64,000 nucleotides of DNA from an uncultured Tateyamaria sp. (GCA_947501275.1 CANMVD010000002.1:1-64000), one strand, 5' to 3'. Shown: positions 9,178-18,956, counted from the first letter of the stretch. Program-made: numbers and translations. Notes: a model not told the origin generated them from the sequence alone.

Positions 9178-9246
9178 TCAGACGAGGGTCAAAACCGCCA
9201 AAATCGAAACAGCAAACCAACTAATGGCAACAATCGTAAACTGCAT
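9178..9246 (-). CDS. Possible 22-residue hydrophobic peptide
   Basis: On the minus strand GGGGAGAG precedes an ATG by 5 bases, and the frame reads MQFTIVAISWFAVSILAVLT followed by two residues and TGA. The product would be one membrane-spanning helix. A hairpin with a T-rich tail lies 70-110 bases downstream, so the unit could be a complete small transcript. The support is only the ribosome site, the hydrophobic composition and the hairpin; it may equally be non-coding RNA or chance. Confidence 0.3.
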   Translation of the reverse strand: MQFTIVAISWFAVSILAVLTLV

Positions 9247-9332
9247 AACATCTCTCCCCAAGATCGTGTGACTAAGGAGGAGTTTAACCACATCCCTTTG
9301 GCTTTTGGATGGGGGAATTCCTGACCATCGCT

Positions 9333-9377
9333 CCCCGTTATTGGCGATAATCCACGCCCTACCCCGCCATTGGCGAT
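9333..9377. repeat. Pair of 16-bp direct repeats
   Basis: CCCCGttATTGGCGAT at 9333-9348 and CCCCGccATTGGCGAT at 9362-9377 match at 14 of 16 positions and are spaced 29 bases apart. They lie between the SprA-like gene, which ends at 9404 on the minus strand, and the small hydrophobic ORF. They could be tandem operator sites for the latter, but no regulator is identified. Confidence 0.45.
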
Positions 9378-9403
9378 GAGTTTACGCCGTATCGGTTACC
9401 TGA

Positions 9404-10081
9404 TCAGACACGTGTGTCGACCGCGCCAAATGGATTTTCGCGCCGATCAGCCCATAAATCCGCAACGGCTTGAACGCGCAAAGCATCCGCCAAGGACGCC
9501 ACTTGACGATCTGCGGCAGACGGCTCTGCCGGGGCAAGTGCTGCCGCCTTGACCGTTTCCATCTTGTCGATGGTGGCCGCAGGGTCGCCCTCAATCGGGC
9601 TGACGTCGATTTGGACAGCGCCGCCAATGGCATATTGCCGTCCGTCCGGACCCGTTTGGTAGGAATAAGTCGGGCTCGACGCGTATTGCCCGCCAACACG
9701 CGCATGGGCCTGTTCGTGGTTGCGCACCTCGCGGTCGCGCGCCTTGAGCTCATTCACAACCTCTTGTTCATCTGGCGTCAAACCTAGGGCGTCCGTCCTG
9801 GACGGTTCTGTAGTGGCCGTGGAGAGAGCCAAACCTTTGGGCGCCGCCTTGTCTGATGTGGATGCGCGCTGCGCCTCACTTTTGTCGGATGCAAGTGATG
9901 GCTGGACGCCTGCCGTTTCCCTAACCCCTTGCACCACGTCAACGCGGGACCGCGAGACATCCTTGGCCACAGGACTGGTCGTGCCCTCCGCTGATCGCTC
10001 CGCGATTTCGCGTTGGCGCGCTTGTATCATGGGAGCCACGACAGCCCATGCCGCCCCTTGATCAATTGGTATCTGTTCCAT
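9404..10081 (-). CDS. SprA-related putative metalloprotease
   Basis: The 225-residue protein has a long disordered-looking N-terminal half rich in Ser, Thr and Ala. The conserved C-terminal part contains ELKARDREVRNHEQAHARVG and then YSYQTGPDGRQYAIGGAVQID. HEQAH fits the HExxH zinc-binding consensus of metallopeptidases, and the following GPDG..YAIGGEV-like segment is the signature of the SprA-related family (putative metalloprotease CJM1_0395 type). No signal peptide is evident. The biochemical function of the family is not established to my knowledge, so the protease label rests on the motif. Confidence 0.75.
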   Translation of the reverse strand: MEQIPIDQGAAWAVVAPMIQARQREIAERSAEGTTSPVAKDVSRSRVDVVQGVRETAGVQPSLASDKSEAQRASTSDKAAPKGLALSTATTEPSRTDALGLTPDEQEVVNELKARDREVRNHEQAHARVGGQYASSPTYSYQTGPDGRQYAIGGAVQIDVSPIEGDPAATIDKMETVKAAALAPAEPSAADRQVASLADALRVQAVADLWADRRENPFGAVDTRV

Positions 10082-10143
10082 TGCATCATCACCGCACTGA
10101 AGACGCGCGCAGTCTGAACCGCAGATCTTAAGAAAAGATGTCG

Positions 10144-11271
10144 CTATAACGGCTCGATATCGCCTTGCGCCCGCGTTGCATGAAAGTCAGCTTGCCACGC
10201 CGCAAAGGTACCGGCGGCAATCGCGCCGCGCATACCCTCCATCAAGTCCTGATAGTAATGCAGGTTATGCCAAGTCAGCAGCATCCCCGAAATCATCTCT
10301 TGGGCGCGGAACACGTGATGCAGATAGGCGCGCGAGTAGCTGCGACAGGCGGGACAGGAGCACTCGGCATCCAATGGGCGTGGATCATCCTGATGGCGCG
10401 CATTCTTGATGTTGAGCACACCACGCCGCGTGAACACCTGCCCCGTGCGCCCAGAACGCGATGGCAAAACGCAGTCCATCATATCGATTCCGCGCGCCAC
10501 AGCACCGACGATATCGTCGGGCTTGCCCACGCCCATCAGGTAACGTGGCTTGTCCACTGGCAACTGGTCGGGTGCGTAATCAAGACAGGCAAACATGGCC
10601 TCCTGCCCCTCACCCACCGCCAATCCACCCACGGCGTAACCGTCAAATTCGATTCCGCACAATGCCTCGGCACTTTCGCCCCGCAGGTCTTCTTCGAGCC
10701 CGCCCTGCTGAATGCCGAACAACGCGTGGCCGGGGCGATCCCCGAAAGCGTCACGCGACCGTTGCGCCCACCGCATCGACAATTCCATGCTGTCGCGGAT
10801 GCGGTCGCGATCTGCGGGCAAGGCTGGGCATTCGTCAAAACACATCACGATGTCAGACCCAAGCAACCGCTGAATCTCCATGGACCGTTCCGGGGTCAGG
10901 GCATGTTTGGACCCGTCGATGTGGGATTTGAAAGTGACCCCCTCTTCGGTCAGCTTGCGCAATCCGGCAAGGCTCATCACCTGAAAGCCACCAGAATCCG
11001 TCAGAATGGGACGCTCCCAATTCATGAACTTGTGCAATCCGCCCAACCGGTCAATCCGCTCAGCCGTTGGGCGCAGCATCAGGTGGTAGGTGTTGCCCAG
11101 CAGGATGTCTGCACCCGTTTCACGCACGGAGCCCGGCAGCATCGCCTTGACCGTGGCGGCCGTCCCGACAGGCATGAAGGCAGGTGTGCGGATTTCACCG
11201 CGCGGTGTCGACAACGCCCCGGTACGGGCCTTGCCATCTGTGGCATCAAGCTGGAAAGATATCTGTGTCAT
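10144..11271 (-). CDS. tgt: tRNA-guanine (queuine) transglycosylase
   Basis: The 375-residue enzyme exchanges guanine for preQ1 in the wobble position of GUN-anticodon tRNAs. The TIM-barrel motifs are intact: [10 protein letters not shown], the catalytic [22 protein letters not shown], and [24 protein letters not shown] with the nucleophile region. The C-terminal zinc site is [18 protein letters not shown] start at [13 protein letters not shown] because AGGGAGG lies 3-9 bases upstream; the frame is open 18 codons further. No queA or other queuosine gene is nearby. Confidence 0.97.
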   Translation of the reverse strand: MTQISFQLDATDGKARTGALSTPRGEIRTPAFMPVGTAATVKAMLPGSVRETGADILLGNTYHLMLRPTAERIDRLGGLHKFMNWERPILTDSGGFQVMSLAGLRKLTEEGVTFKSHIDGSKHALTPERSMEIQRLLGSDIVMCFDECPALPADRDRIRDSMELSMRWAQRSRDAFGDRPGHALFGIQQGGLEEDLRGESAEALCGIEFDGYAVGGLAVGEGQEAMFACLDYAPDQLPVDKPRYLMGVGKPDDIVGAVARGIDMMDCVLPSRSGRTGQVFTRRGVLNIKNARHQDDPRPLDAECSCPACRSYSRAYLHHVFRAQEMISGMLLTWHNLHYYQDLMEGMRGAIAAGTFAAWQADFHATRAQGDIEPL

Positions 11272-11361
11272 GGCCTCCCTTTGCCCTAAAGCGTGCGCAA
11301 ACAAAAGCCTTCCCCGCCAGCACACAGGTTGGCCGGGCGCGCATCTGTGGGGATCACTGAC

Positions 11362-12744
11362 ATGATCCTTGGGGTGATCGCGCTGGCCTTTTGTCTGCCC
11401 TATGCCGTTGTCTTGCTGGCTGTGGTTCTGACGCGCACGGGCCGGTTGATCCTTGGTCAGCTGCGCGGCGTGTTACGCAAAAGCGCGCGTGTTCATACAC
11501 TCGAAGCGTCGCCCAAGAACCCCGCAGCGATTGTGACCCTTGTGCACGGCACGTTTGCGCCTTTTGCCGACTGGACACAGCATGGATCAGCTTTGCGGAA
11601 CGCCATCGAGACCCATGTGCAAGGCCCCGTCGCATTTCGCAACTTGATCTGGTCGGGGCGCAATACTGTGGCCGGGCGGCAGGCGGCTGCGGATCAATTG
11701 AGTGACATGCTCGAGACGTCATGCGCCAACACCCCGGATATCCCCCATGTAGTTGTGGCCCACAGCCATGGTGGCAACATCGCAATGACGGCCCTGTCGC
11801 GCTCTGAAACGCTGCGGGAGCGCTGTGGTCTTGTGTGCCTGTCCACACCGTTTCTGGTGATGCGCCCGCGCGAGATGTCGTTGGGTGCTGGCATTTACCA
11901 GATTTTGTTCCCCATTTTGTTAGGGTTCATGGCGCTTTACGTATTTCGCAGTTTTGATCTGATACCGTGGAGCGCCAAAACTGGGGGCGAGACCTTTGGC
12001 GTACTTGCCTTTGCAGCAGGGTTTCATTGGCTTAGTTACAAGATGGTGCGGCGTATCCAACAGCACTATGTGCAGCCCAAAATTCCGCCCCGCAACGCGC
12101 TGCTGTTGCGCACTCTGGCGGACGAGGCAACCATCGGGATCGCCGCCGCCAATCTGTTTGGCAAGGCCATGCACGGGTTGATCAATCGCCCCCTTTATGT
12201 GCTTGAACAGGCGGGGTTCGACCTTGAGGCCTTTCGCGCAAGACACCAGAGCAAGGGATCCATTCTGTTTGCAATGGGATGCGCGGTGTTGGCGCTGGTC
12301 TATGTGATCCGCCCGGACGAGCTGCGCGGCGCCGAATTGCCCTTGCTGCATCAGGGGCTGATGATACTGGCTGGCATATTGTTCGGTTTTGCCGGTTTCC
12401 TTTTCGTGCATGGCACGGGCGTTCTGGCCGTATTGCTGTCGGGTGTTGCAGTTCTGGCTTTTCCTGTCGTCGCCCTGGTGTTTTTTCTCTCCCTAGCGGC
12501 AGGGCGCGAGATGGCGCTCGCGGGGGCCTATCTGGAGATGGCCGCCGAAAGCAGCCCGCCGGGCCAATGGGATGTTGTTCTGGTGCCCGAGCCGCATGAA
12601 AGAACAGATGGTGATCAACCCTATGCACCCAAAGCGCCGAGCGGACTTCAACACGCGCAAAGCTATGTGAATCCACAGGCGCTTGCGATCATGGGCGCGT
12701 GGATTGAGCAGTGGTGTAGCGCCCAAAACTCGAAACCTGATTGA
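11362..12744 (+). CDS. Membrane-associated alpha/beta hydrolase
   Basis: The 460-residue protein starts with a transmembrane helix ([20 protein letters not shown]). The hydrolase core follows, with the oxyanion segment [19 protein letters not shown] and the nucleophile elbow [16 protein letters not shown] (G-x-S-x-G variant HSHGG). Later hydrophobic stretches (about residues 175-225 and 300-380) look like four or more further membrane helices, which is unusual for a lipase-like enzyme. It diverges from tgt. It may act on a membrane lipid or ester, but the substrate is unknown. Confidence 0.7.
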   Translation: MILGVIALAFCLPYAVVLLAVVLTRTGRLILGQLRGVLRKSARVHTLEASPKNPAAIVTLVHGTFAPFADWTQHGSALRNAIETHVQGPVAFRNLIWSGRNTVAGRQAAADQLSDMLETSCANTPDIPHVVVAHSHGGNIAMTALSRSETLRERCGLVCLSTPFLVMRPREMSLGAGIYQILFPILLGFMALYVFRSFDLIPWSAKTGGETFGVLAFAAGFHWLSYKMVRRIQQHYVQPKIPPRNALLLRTLADEATIGIAAANLFGKAMHGLINRPLYVLEQAGFDLEAFRARHQSKGSILFAMGCAVLALVYVIRPDELRGAELPLLHQGLMILAGILFGFAGFLFVHGTGVLAVLLSGVAVLAFPVVALVFFLSLAAGREMALAGAYLEMAAESSPPGQWDVVLVPEPHERTDGDQPYAPKAPSGLQHAQSYVNPQALAIMGAWIEQWCSAQNSKPD

Positions 12745-12804
12745 GATTCATGCCTCGATACATTAGCCCTGTGACTTCCCGAGACGACCGAAAAGGACTG
12801 CGCT

Positions 12805-14181
12805 ATGGATATGTTGAATTTCGGCTGGGAGGAATGGGTAGCATTGCCGGAACTTGGATTGCCGGCACTCAAGGCCAAGATTGACACTGGGGCGCGCACA
12901 TCCGCACTACATGCCCACGACATCGAAGTGTTTGGCCCCGCCGCCAAACCCAAGGTCCGTTTTAATGTCCACCCTGTGGCGGGCAAGGATCACGTGTCGA
13001 TTACGTGTTCGGCCCCCATTCTGGATCGCCGCGAGGTGACGTCGTCCAACGGCGAAAAAGAACTGCGATACGTCATCGAAACACGCCTCGAAGTTGGTGG
13101 CCAAAGCTGGCCCATCGAGGTGACACTGACGGACCGGTCATCAATGACCAGCCGGATGTTGCTGGGGCGGCAGGCGCTGCAGGACCACATTTCGATCACG
13201 GCTTCGGAAAAACGGCTGCAACCGGATCTGAGCTATGACGTTTATCACTCTGCCGCGATGCGCAAAGTCGCTCCGCCCCGCGCCTTGCGCATTGCGGTTC
13301 TGAGCCGCGAGAACAACTACTCCACGCGCCGTCTGGTGGCGGTCGGCGAAGCCCGTGGCCACACCGTCGAGGTGATCGACACCACACGGTGTTACATGGC
13401 GATCAACGCCATGGCCCCCGAAGTGCACTATGATGGCAAACGCCTGCCCCGCTATGACGCCGTGATTCCGCGCATCGGCGCCTCGGTCACCGCCTATGGA
13501 ACGGCTGTCATCCGACAGTTTGAAACCACCGGCACCTATTGCGTGAACGGCTCGGATGGGATCACGGCAAGCCGTGACAAACTGCACGCCCACCAGATCC
13601 TTGCCGCCAAGAAGATCGGGATGCCCACTACGGCCTTTGCCGCCTCTCCCAAGGATACGGCCAACATCATGGGTCTGGTCGGCACCGCCCCTGTGATCGT
13701 TAAGCTATTGGAATCGACACAAGGCAAAGGCGTTGTTCTGGCCGAAACCAAAAAGGCGGCTGAATCCGTGATCGACGCCTTCAGGGGCCTGCGCGCCAAC
13801 TTCCTTGTGCAGGATTTCGTCAAGGAGGCCGCGGGCGAAGATATCCGCTGCCTCGTGGTGGACGGCAAGGTTGTCGCCTCCATGAAACGCACCGGGGCAG
13901 ATGGCGACTTTCGCTCGAACCTGCACCGGGGCGGGTCTGCCAAATCGGTGCGCATATCCAAGGAAGAACGCGACGCCGCCGTGCGATCCGCTCGCGCCTT
14001 TGGCTTGGGCAAGGCCGGCGTGGATCTGCTGCGCTCGGAAACCGGGCCCAAGGTGCTTGAGGTAAACTCCTCGCCCGGGTTCGAAGGGATCGAGAACGCG
14101 ACCGGCAAGGACATTGTCGGCAAGGTCTATGACATGATCGAAGCGCGCGTGAAGCCGCGACCCGCGCGTCGGCGGAGTTGA
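12805..14181 (+). CDS. rimK: RimB-like aspartic protease / RimK ATP-grasp ligase fusion
   Basis: The 458-residue protein fuses two enzymes usually encoded separately. Residues 1 to about 145 form a retropepsin-like domain of the RimB type with the active-site triad in [15 protein letters not shown]. The remainder is a RimK-type ATP-grasp ligase: [51 protein letters not shown], the [17 protein letters not shown] strand and the metal-binding [14 protein letters not shown]. RimK adds glutamates to ribosomal protein S6, and RimB trims or degrades such tails. A fusion suggests a self-contained add-and-remove module. Start ATG at 12805 with AAAGGA about 12 bases upstream. Confidence 0.88.
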   Translation: MDMLNFGWEEWVALPELGLPALKAKIDTGARTSALHAHDIEVFGPAAKPKVRFNVHPVAGKDHVSITCSAPILDRREVTSSNGEKELRYVIETRLEVGGQSWPIEVTLTDRSSMTSRMLLGRQALQDHISITASEKRLQPDLSYDVYHSAAMRKVAPPRALRIAVLSRENNYSTRRLVAVGEARGHTVEVIDTTRCYMAINAMAPEVHYDGKRLPRYDAVIPRIGASVTAYGTAVIRQFETTGTYCVNGSDGITASRDKLHAHQILAAKKIGMPTTAFAASPKDTANIMGLVGTAPVIVKLLESTQGKGVVLAETKKAAESVIDAFRGLRANFLVQDFVKEAAGEDIRCLVVDGKVVASMKRTGADGDFRSNLHRGGSAKSVRISKEERDAAVRSARAFGLGKAGVDLLRSETGPKVLEVNSSPGFEGIENATGKDIVGKVYDMIEARVKPRPARRRS

Positions 14182-14306
14182 CGCAACGCCCCCTATCTTT
14201 CCGTCTCTGTTCAATATTTGGGCGGGCGTTGCCTTTGGGCGGATAAATTGCGCCAAGTTGTGCCAATCCGATTGCGAGGCGTTAAGCGGCTCGTACTGTG
14301 CCGCTC

Positions 14307-14891
14307 ATGTCCAAGCGCCTTTCCATTGTGGTTGTCGAACAGGATCGTGACCGCGCGTTGATGATTGTCGACAGTCTAAACGCTGCCGGGGACAACGATA
14401 TTTTTGTGATTTCCGAAGTGTCCGGCCTTGCCCGTCGACTGGCGGAACGCAACCCGGACGTGGTGATTGTCGACATTACCAGCCCAACCCGTGACATGAT
14501 CGAAGAGTTGACGCTGGCCACTGCGCCGATGGAGCGCCCCGTCGCCATCTTCGCCGATCAAAGCGACGACAGTCTGACTGCCGCAGCTATTGAAGCGGGC
14601 GTGTCAGCCTATGTGGTGGACAACTTGCGCCCCGAAAAACTGCACCCAGTGATGAGCGCGGCTATTGCCCGTTTCAACATGTTCCGCCGGATGCGCGAGG
14701 AATTGGCCGAGACCAAGCGCGCCTTGGAGGAACGCAAAGTGCTGGATCAGGCTAAAGGGTTGTTGATGAAGGCGCGGGGACTGAACGAAGACGAGGCCTA
14801 TGGCTTACTGCGCAAAACGGCAATGGATCGCGGCAAGAAGATCACCGAAATTGCAGCCGCTTTGGTAACAGCGGCGGATCTGCTGTCATGA
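14307..14891 (+). CDS. nasT: ANTAR-domain antiterminator of nitrate assimilation
   Basis: The 194-residue protein has a receiver-like domain (residues 1-115, with VVIVDI at the usual Asp position) and a C-terminal ANTAR RNA-binding domain (LEERKVLDQAKGLLMKARGLNEDEAYGLLRK...DRGKKITEIAAALV). NasT proteins bind paired hexaloop hairpins in nitrate-operon leaders and prevent termination when released from NasS. The downstream overlap with nasS and the leader at 16163-16270 support this role. ATG at 14307 is preferred over GTG at 14298; neither has a strong ribosome site. Confidence 0.93.
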   Translation: MSKRLSIVVVEQDRDRALMIVDSLNAAGDNDIFVISEVSGLARRLAERNPDVVIVDITSPTRDMIEELTLATAPMERPVAIFADQSDDSLTAAAIEAGVSAYVVDNLRPEKLHPVMSAAIARFNMFRRMREELAETKRALEERKVLDQAKGLLMKARGLNEDEAYGLLRKTAMDRGKKITEIAAALVTAADLLS

Positions 14892-16054
14892 GCCTGACCA
14901 CACTGTCTGTTGCCTTTGTTCCCTTGGTGGATGCCGCGCCGTTGGTTGTTGCACATGAAATGGGATTTGATCGCGAGGAAGGTCTATCGCTTGACCTTGT
15001 ACGCGCTTCGTCATGGTCGTCTGTCCGGGATATGCTGGCCTTTGGACGGGTCGATGCCGCGCATCTATTGTCGCCCATGCCCGTGGCGATGGCTTTGGGC
15101 CTCGGGGGCGTGTCCTCGCAACTCTGTGCGCTGATGGTCTTGTCGGTGAATGGCAATGTAGTCGGGGTCAGCAATGGCTTGGCGGCCAAACTGCCCGATT
15201 TGCCGTTTGGCGATGCCCGCGCGGTGGGGGCGGCGCTGGTGGAGGCCAGCGACCAGACCTTGCGCATCGGTGTGCCTTTTCCATTCTCGATGCATGCCGA
15301 GTTGCTCTATTACTGGCTGTCGGCCTCTGGCCTGCCTGCCCCGCAATCGGTTGAAGTGCGCACGGTGCCGCCTCCGCTCATGGCCGATGCGTTAGAGGCC
15401 GGTGAGATTGATGCATTCTGTGTGGGCGAACCTTGGGGGTCGCAAACGGTAGAGCGTGGGCTTGGCTCATTGATCCTGCCCGGCGCGGCGATCTGGAGTT
15501 TTGCACCTGAAAAAGTACTGGCCGTGCGCAGCGACTGGGCGGACAGCGAACCGGAACTGACGGGGCGGTTGATGCGCGCAGTGTGGCGGGCCTGCCGATG
15601 GCTTGGGCAAAACGGCGCCCATACAACGGCGGCAGAGATGCTGGGGCACAGGGCCTATCTCGACCTGCCATCAGATATCGTGGATCGCGCACTAACAGGA
15701 CGGTTGGTCATCTCGCCCAGCGGGGAAATTCGGAAAGTCGATCGGTTTGTCGAATTCTTTAGCGGAATCGCCAATTTTCCGTGGCGCTCTCAGTCGGCGT
15801 GGATCGCTTGCCAGATGGCCGGACGGCTCGGGCTCGACCGAAATGACGCCATGGATCGCGCACGCGGGGTTTTTCGTGCTGATCTGTATCGCCGCCACCT
15901 TGGTGATATCGGGGCCGTGCTGCCGGGTGCCTCCGACAAGATCGAAGGGGGAATCGTCCACGACACCGCTGTTGCCGCGGCGCAGGAGCGACTGATTCTG
16001 TCATCCAATCAGTTTTTCGATGATGAAATTTTTGACCCCGGCGCGCAGCAATGA
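14888..16054 (+). CDS. nasS: Nitrate/nitrite sensor protein
   Basis: The 388-residue protein belongs to the NrtA/CmpA substrate-binding family: LSVAFVPLVDAAPLVVAHEMGF, LLSPMPVAMALGLGG, EIDAFCVGEPWGSQTVERG. It has no signal peptide, which marks it as the cytoplasmic sensor NasS rather than a transporter subunit. In the known model it holds NasT inactive until nitrate or nitrite binds. Its ATG overlaps the nasT stop (ATGA), implying coupled translation and equal amounts of the two partners. Confidence 0.92.
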   Translation: MSLTTLSVAFVPLVDAAPLVVAHEMGFDREEGLSLDLVRASSWSSVRDMLAFGRVDAAHLLSPMPVAMALGLGGVSSQLCALMVLSVNGNVVGVSNGLAAKLPDLPFGDARAVGAALVEASDQTLRIGVPFPFSMHAELLYYWLSASGLPAPQSVEVRTVPPPLMADALEAGEIDAFCVGEPWGSQTVERGLGSLILPGAAIWSFAPEKVLAVRSDWADSEPELTGRLMRAVWRACRWLGQNGAHTTAAEMLGHRAYLDLPSDIVDRALTGRLVISPSGEIRKVDRFVEFFSGIANFPWRSQSAWIACQMAGRLGLDRNDAMDRARGVFRADLYRRHLGDIGAVLPGASDKIEGGIVHDTAVAAAQERLILSSNQFFDDEIFDPGAQQ

Positions 16055-16162
16055 CTATTTATTGGGCATTCGAGCGGCCCAAACCCAATTGCGATCGCTA
16101 ACTTATGCTGCTCTGCGGCATTTGCCTTGTTTCCGTGCCAACGCCGCGTCAGTTTAAATTAC
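16055..16162 (+). promoter_or_regulatory. Promoter region of the nitrate operon
   Basis: The bases between nasS and the first leader hairpin must contain the transcription start of the nrt-nir-nas operon unless it is only read through from nasTS. I could not find a convincing sigma-54 GG-N10-GC element or a clear sigma-70 pair. Confidence 0.4.
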
Positions 16163-16224
16163 AGAGAGCAATGGCGCTCTCTTACTTTTCTCCCAACTGA
16201 GGGCGATCCGAGCAAAGCCGCTCG
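16163..16224 (+). promoter_or_regulatory. Two-hairpin ANTAR (NasT) target RNA in the leader
   Basis: Two short hairpins have six-base loops with A at position 1 and G at position 4, the signature bound by ANTAR proteins. P1 (16163-16182) has a perfect 7-bp stem AGAGAGC/GCTCTCT around loop AATGGC. P2 (16209-16224) has a perfect 5-bp stem CGAGC/GCTCG around loop AAAGCC. The 3' side of P2 overlaps the 5' arm of the following terminator, so the two cannot form together. This fits NasT stabilising P1-P2 to allow read-through into nrtA. Confidence 0.85.
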
Positions 16225-16270
16225 ACCCGACTGCACCGCCCGTGTGGTCAGAGGTCTTGCGGCTTTTTTT
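16217..16270 (+). terminator. Leader attenuator upstream of nrtA
   Basis: GCCGC at 16217-16221 pairs with GCGGC at 16259-16263, with an internal GACC/GGTC stem, and is followed by seven T residues. It lies 48 bases before nrtA and shares GCCGC with the second ANTAR hairpin. I read it as the default-off terminator of the nitrate operon. Confidence 0.8.
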
Positions 16271-16317
16271 GTGTTTTTTTCTGCCTCCTCCTCCCGGCAG
16301 ATCGAACGAGGGACTGA

Positions 16318-17688
16318 ATGATGAAACCTTTGCTGAGTGGTGTAGCGTTTGTTGCGCTGATGGCCTCCGGGGCTACGGCCCAATCGCTGGAATTGGAAAA
16401 AGACGAACTGACATTCGGCTTTATCAAGTTGACAGACATGGCGCCGCTGGCTGTGGCGCAGGAACAGGGGTTCTTTGATGACGAAGGCCTGTTTGTCACC
16501 ATCGAAGCACAAGCCAATTGGAAGGTGCTGCTAGATGGTGTGATCGACGGCCAGCTTGACGGCGCGCACATGCTGGCAGGTCAACCGCTGGCCGCCACCA
16601 TCGGTTACGGAACGCAAGCCCATATTATCACGCCCTTTTCCATGGATCTGAATGGCAACGGCATCACTGTATCCAACGAGGTCTGGGCCGAAATGAAGCC
16701 CAACATTCCGCTGATGGATGACGGCCGCCCGCAACACCCAATTTCGGCCTCTGCCCTCAAGCCAGTGATCGAAAGCTATGCGGAACAAGGCAAACCTTTC
16801 AACATGGGCATGGTGTTCCCTGTCTCCACCCACAATTACGAACTGCGCTATTGGCTGGCGGCGGGTGGCATCAACCCCGGTTTCTATAGCCCCGAGAACA
16901 TATCAGGCCAGATTGGCGCCGAGGCATTCCTGTCCGTGACACCGCCCCCGCAAATGCCTGCAACTCTCGAGGCTGGCACGATCTATGGCTACGCCGTGGG
17001 TGAGCCGTGGAACCAGCAAGCCGTGTTCAAAGGCATCGGTGTCCCCGTCATCACCGACTACCAGATGTGGAAGAACAACCCGGAAAAAGTCTTTGGAATC
17101 ACAAAGGAATTTGCGGAAGAAAACCCCAACACAACTCTTGCCATCGTCAAGGCGCTAATCCGCGCCGCCATCTGGTTGGATGAAAACGATAACGCAAATC
17201 GCCCCGAGGCTGTCGAGATCCTGAGCCGCCCGGAATATGTGGGAGCGGACTACGAAGTCATCGCAAATTCCATGACCGGATTCTTTGAATTCGAGAAAGG
17301 TGACAAACGCGACATCCCGGATTTCAACGTGTTCTTCCGCTACAATGCCACCTACCCGTTTTACTCGGACGCGGTATGGTATCTGACGCAAATGCGCCGT
17401 TGGGGCCAGATCGCCGAGGCCAAGCCAGACAGCTGGTATGACGAAGTCGCCAAGTCCGTTTACAAACCAGAAATCTACCTTGAAGCGGCCCGCCTGCTGG
17501 TCGACGAAGGGTTGGCGGATGAGGCGGATTTCCCATGGGACAGCAATGGTTACAAAGCCCCAACTCCAGCGGCGGATATCATTGACGGCATCGGTTATGA
17601 CGGCTCCAAACCAAACGCGTATCTCGAAAGCCTGCCGATCGGCTTGAAGGGTGAGCAGAAGGTTGTCGGCACCGAGATCCAAGGTTGA
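16318..17688 (+). CDS. nrtA: Nitrate ABC transporter substrate-binding protein
   Basis: The 456-residue protein begins with a signal peptide ([22 protein letters not shown]), so it is periplasmic. It matches the NrtA/CmpA family: [59 protein letters not shown] and the C-terminal [22 protein letters not shown]. It binds nitrate (perhaps nitrite) for the permease NrtB. It is the paralogue of nasS encoded 264 bases upstream. Two ATG codons are adjacent (16318 and 16321), with AACGAGGGA just upstream. Confidence 0.95.
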   Translation: MMKPLLSGVAFVALMASGATAQSLELEKDELTFGFIKLTDMAPLAVAQEQGFFDDEGLFVTIEAQANWKVLLDGVIDGQLDGAHMLAGQPLAATIGYGTQAHIITPFSMDLNGNGITVSNEVWAEMKPNIPLMDDGRPQHPISASALKPVIESYAEQGKPFNMGMVFPVSTHNYELRYWLAAGGINPGFYSPENISGQIGAEAFLSVTPPPQMPATLEAGTIYGYAVGEPWNQQAVFKGIGVPVITDYQMWKNNPEKVFGITKEFAEENPNTTLAIVKALIRAAIWLDENDNANRPEAVEILSRPEYVGADYEVIANSMTGFFEFEKGDKRDIPDFNVFFRYNATYPFYSDAVWYLTQMRRWGQIAEAKPDSWYDEVAKSVYKPEIYLEAARLLVDEGLADEADFPWDSNGYKAPTPAADIIDGIGYDGSKPNAYLESLPIGLKGEQKVVGTEIQG

Positions 17689-17703
17689 TCTGACATGAAA
17701 ATG

Positions 17704-17737
17704 CTGCGGTTGCGCATGAGTGCATCCGCAGTTTTTT
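17704..17737 (+). terminator. Intercistronic hairpin between nrtA and nrtB
   Basis: CTGCGG and CCGCAG form a stem extended inside by TGCGC/GTGCA-type pairing around ATGA, followed by six T residues. It sits 16 bases after nrtA within an otherwise continuous operon. A partial terminator here would leave more nrtA message than nrtB-nrtCD, which is common for periplasmic binding proteins. Confidence 0.75.
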
Positions 17738-17868
17738 CTACCGAATCAACCGATGCAGACTGTGTGTATGACCCATCCCTTGCCGCGCCGCAGCAATCAC
17801 AGTTGCACAAAATTCAGGCACTTTCCAACGCAGCGCTGCCCCGCAGCACAAACGCAGGACCCCACGCG

Positions 17869-18951
17869 ATGACCGCTATTGACCCCTCACAGATTTCAGA
17901 CGCCGATCGCGCCGCTCGCAAGGCCAGGCTGTTCACCCGCATCAATGCTGCCGACAAGTGGTTTCAGGTGTTGGGCCTCGCATGGCTGACGCCAATCTTT
18001 CGCGCCGCCGCTGGTGACAACCCGCGCGCCCAAGTGGGAGACATCTGGCGCCTGCTTGCTGTTCCGCTGATCGCCATCGCTGCGTTTTTGCTGCTGTGGG
18101 GCACATTGGCGCCCAAGGTGCAGACCTCTCTGGGTGCGATACCCGGTCCGGCACAAGTCTGGTCTGAGGCCGTAAACTTGCATCAGGCTGCGATCGCCAC
18201 CGCCGAAAAGCGCGCCAAGCATGAAGAGCGTGTCGAAAAACGCAACGAACGCTTCATTGCCAATGGGCAGCCCGAGAAGGTCAAGAACATCCCTTATACC
18301 GGCGCGCCGTCCTATTATGCGCAGATCGGGACGTCGATCTACACGGTGTTCTTTGGCTTTCTGATTGCGAGCGCTGTGGCCATCCCGTTGGGCATCGCCG
18401 CGGGGTTGTCAGCCACGGCCAATGCGGCCCTGAACCCATTGATCCAGATTTTCAAACCTGTCTCTCCGCTGGCATGGTTGCCGATCGTGACCATGGTGGT
18501 GAGTGCGGTTTACGTCACCCAGGATGGCTGGTTTGCCAAGTCGTTCCTCGTGTCAGCGATTACGGTAACCCTGTGTTCGCTCTGGCCCACGCTCATCAAC
18601 ACAGCCTTGGGTGTGAGCAGCATCGACAAAGATCTCGTCAACGTCTCCAAGGTGTTGAAAATGAACACCTACACCAAGATCACCAAGCTGGTTTTGCCTT
18701 CGGCCCTGCCCCTGATCTTTACAGGATTGCGCTTGTCTTTGGGGGTTGGCTGGATGGTGCTGATCGCCGCAGAGATGCTGGCACAGAACCCCGGTCTGGG
18801 CAAATTTGTGTGGGATGAATTCCAGAACGGATCGTCGCAAAGCCTCGCCAAGATCATCGTGGCTGTGCTGACCATCGGCATCATCGGCTTCCTGCTCGAC
18901 CGGGTCATGTACGCTCTGCAGTCCCTGTTTACCTTCACGAACAATCGGTGA
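17869..18951 (+). CDS. nrtB: Nitrate ABC transporter permease
   Basis: The 360-residue inner-membrane protein has a cytoplasmic N terminus, a first helix near residue 65 (LIAIAAFLLLWGTLAPKV) and a BPD-transport core. The core includes ALNPLIQIFKPVSPLAWLPIVTM, the EAA-like cytoplasmic loop (VSKVLKMNTYTKITKLVLPSALPLI) and the terminal helices. The frame is open 58 codons further upstream, but that part overlaps the terminator region. ATG at 17869, preceded by GCAGGA, is the likely start. Confidence 0.93.
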   Translation: MTAIDPSQISDADRAARKARLFTRINAADKWFQVLGLAWLTPIFRAAAGDNPRAQVGDIWRLLAVPLIAIAAFLLLWGTLAPKVQTSLGAIPGPAQVWSEAVNLHQAAIATAEKRAKHEERVEKRNERFIANGQPEKVKNIPYTGAPSYYAQIGTSIYTVFFGFLIASAVAIPLGIAAGLSATANAALNPLIQIFKPVSPLAWLPIVTMVVSAVYVTQDGWFAKSFLVSAITVTLCSLWPTLINTALGVSSIDKDLVNVSKVLKMNTYTKITKLVLPSALPLIFTGLRLSLGVGWMVLIAAEMLAQNPGLGKFVWDEFQNGSSQSLAKIIVAVLTIGIIGFLLDRVMYALQSLFTFTNNR

Positions 18952-18956
18952 TCCTG

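Noticed and set aside
9404-11271. Possible queuosine gene cluster around tgt
   Set aside because: Only tgt itself is recognisable; the neighbour is a SprA-like protein with no link to tRNA modification.
16055-16162. Sigma-54 promoter for the nitrate operon
   Set aside because: No GG-N10-GC pair with correct flanks was found in the region upstream of the leader hairpins.
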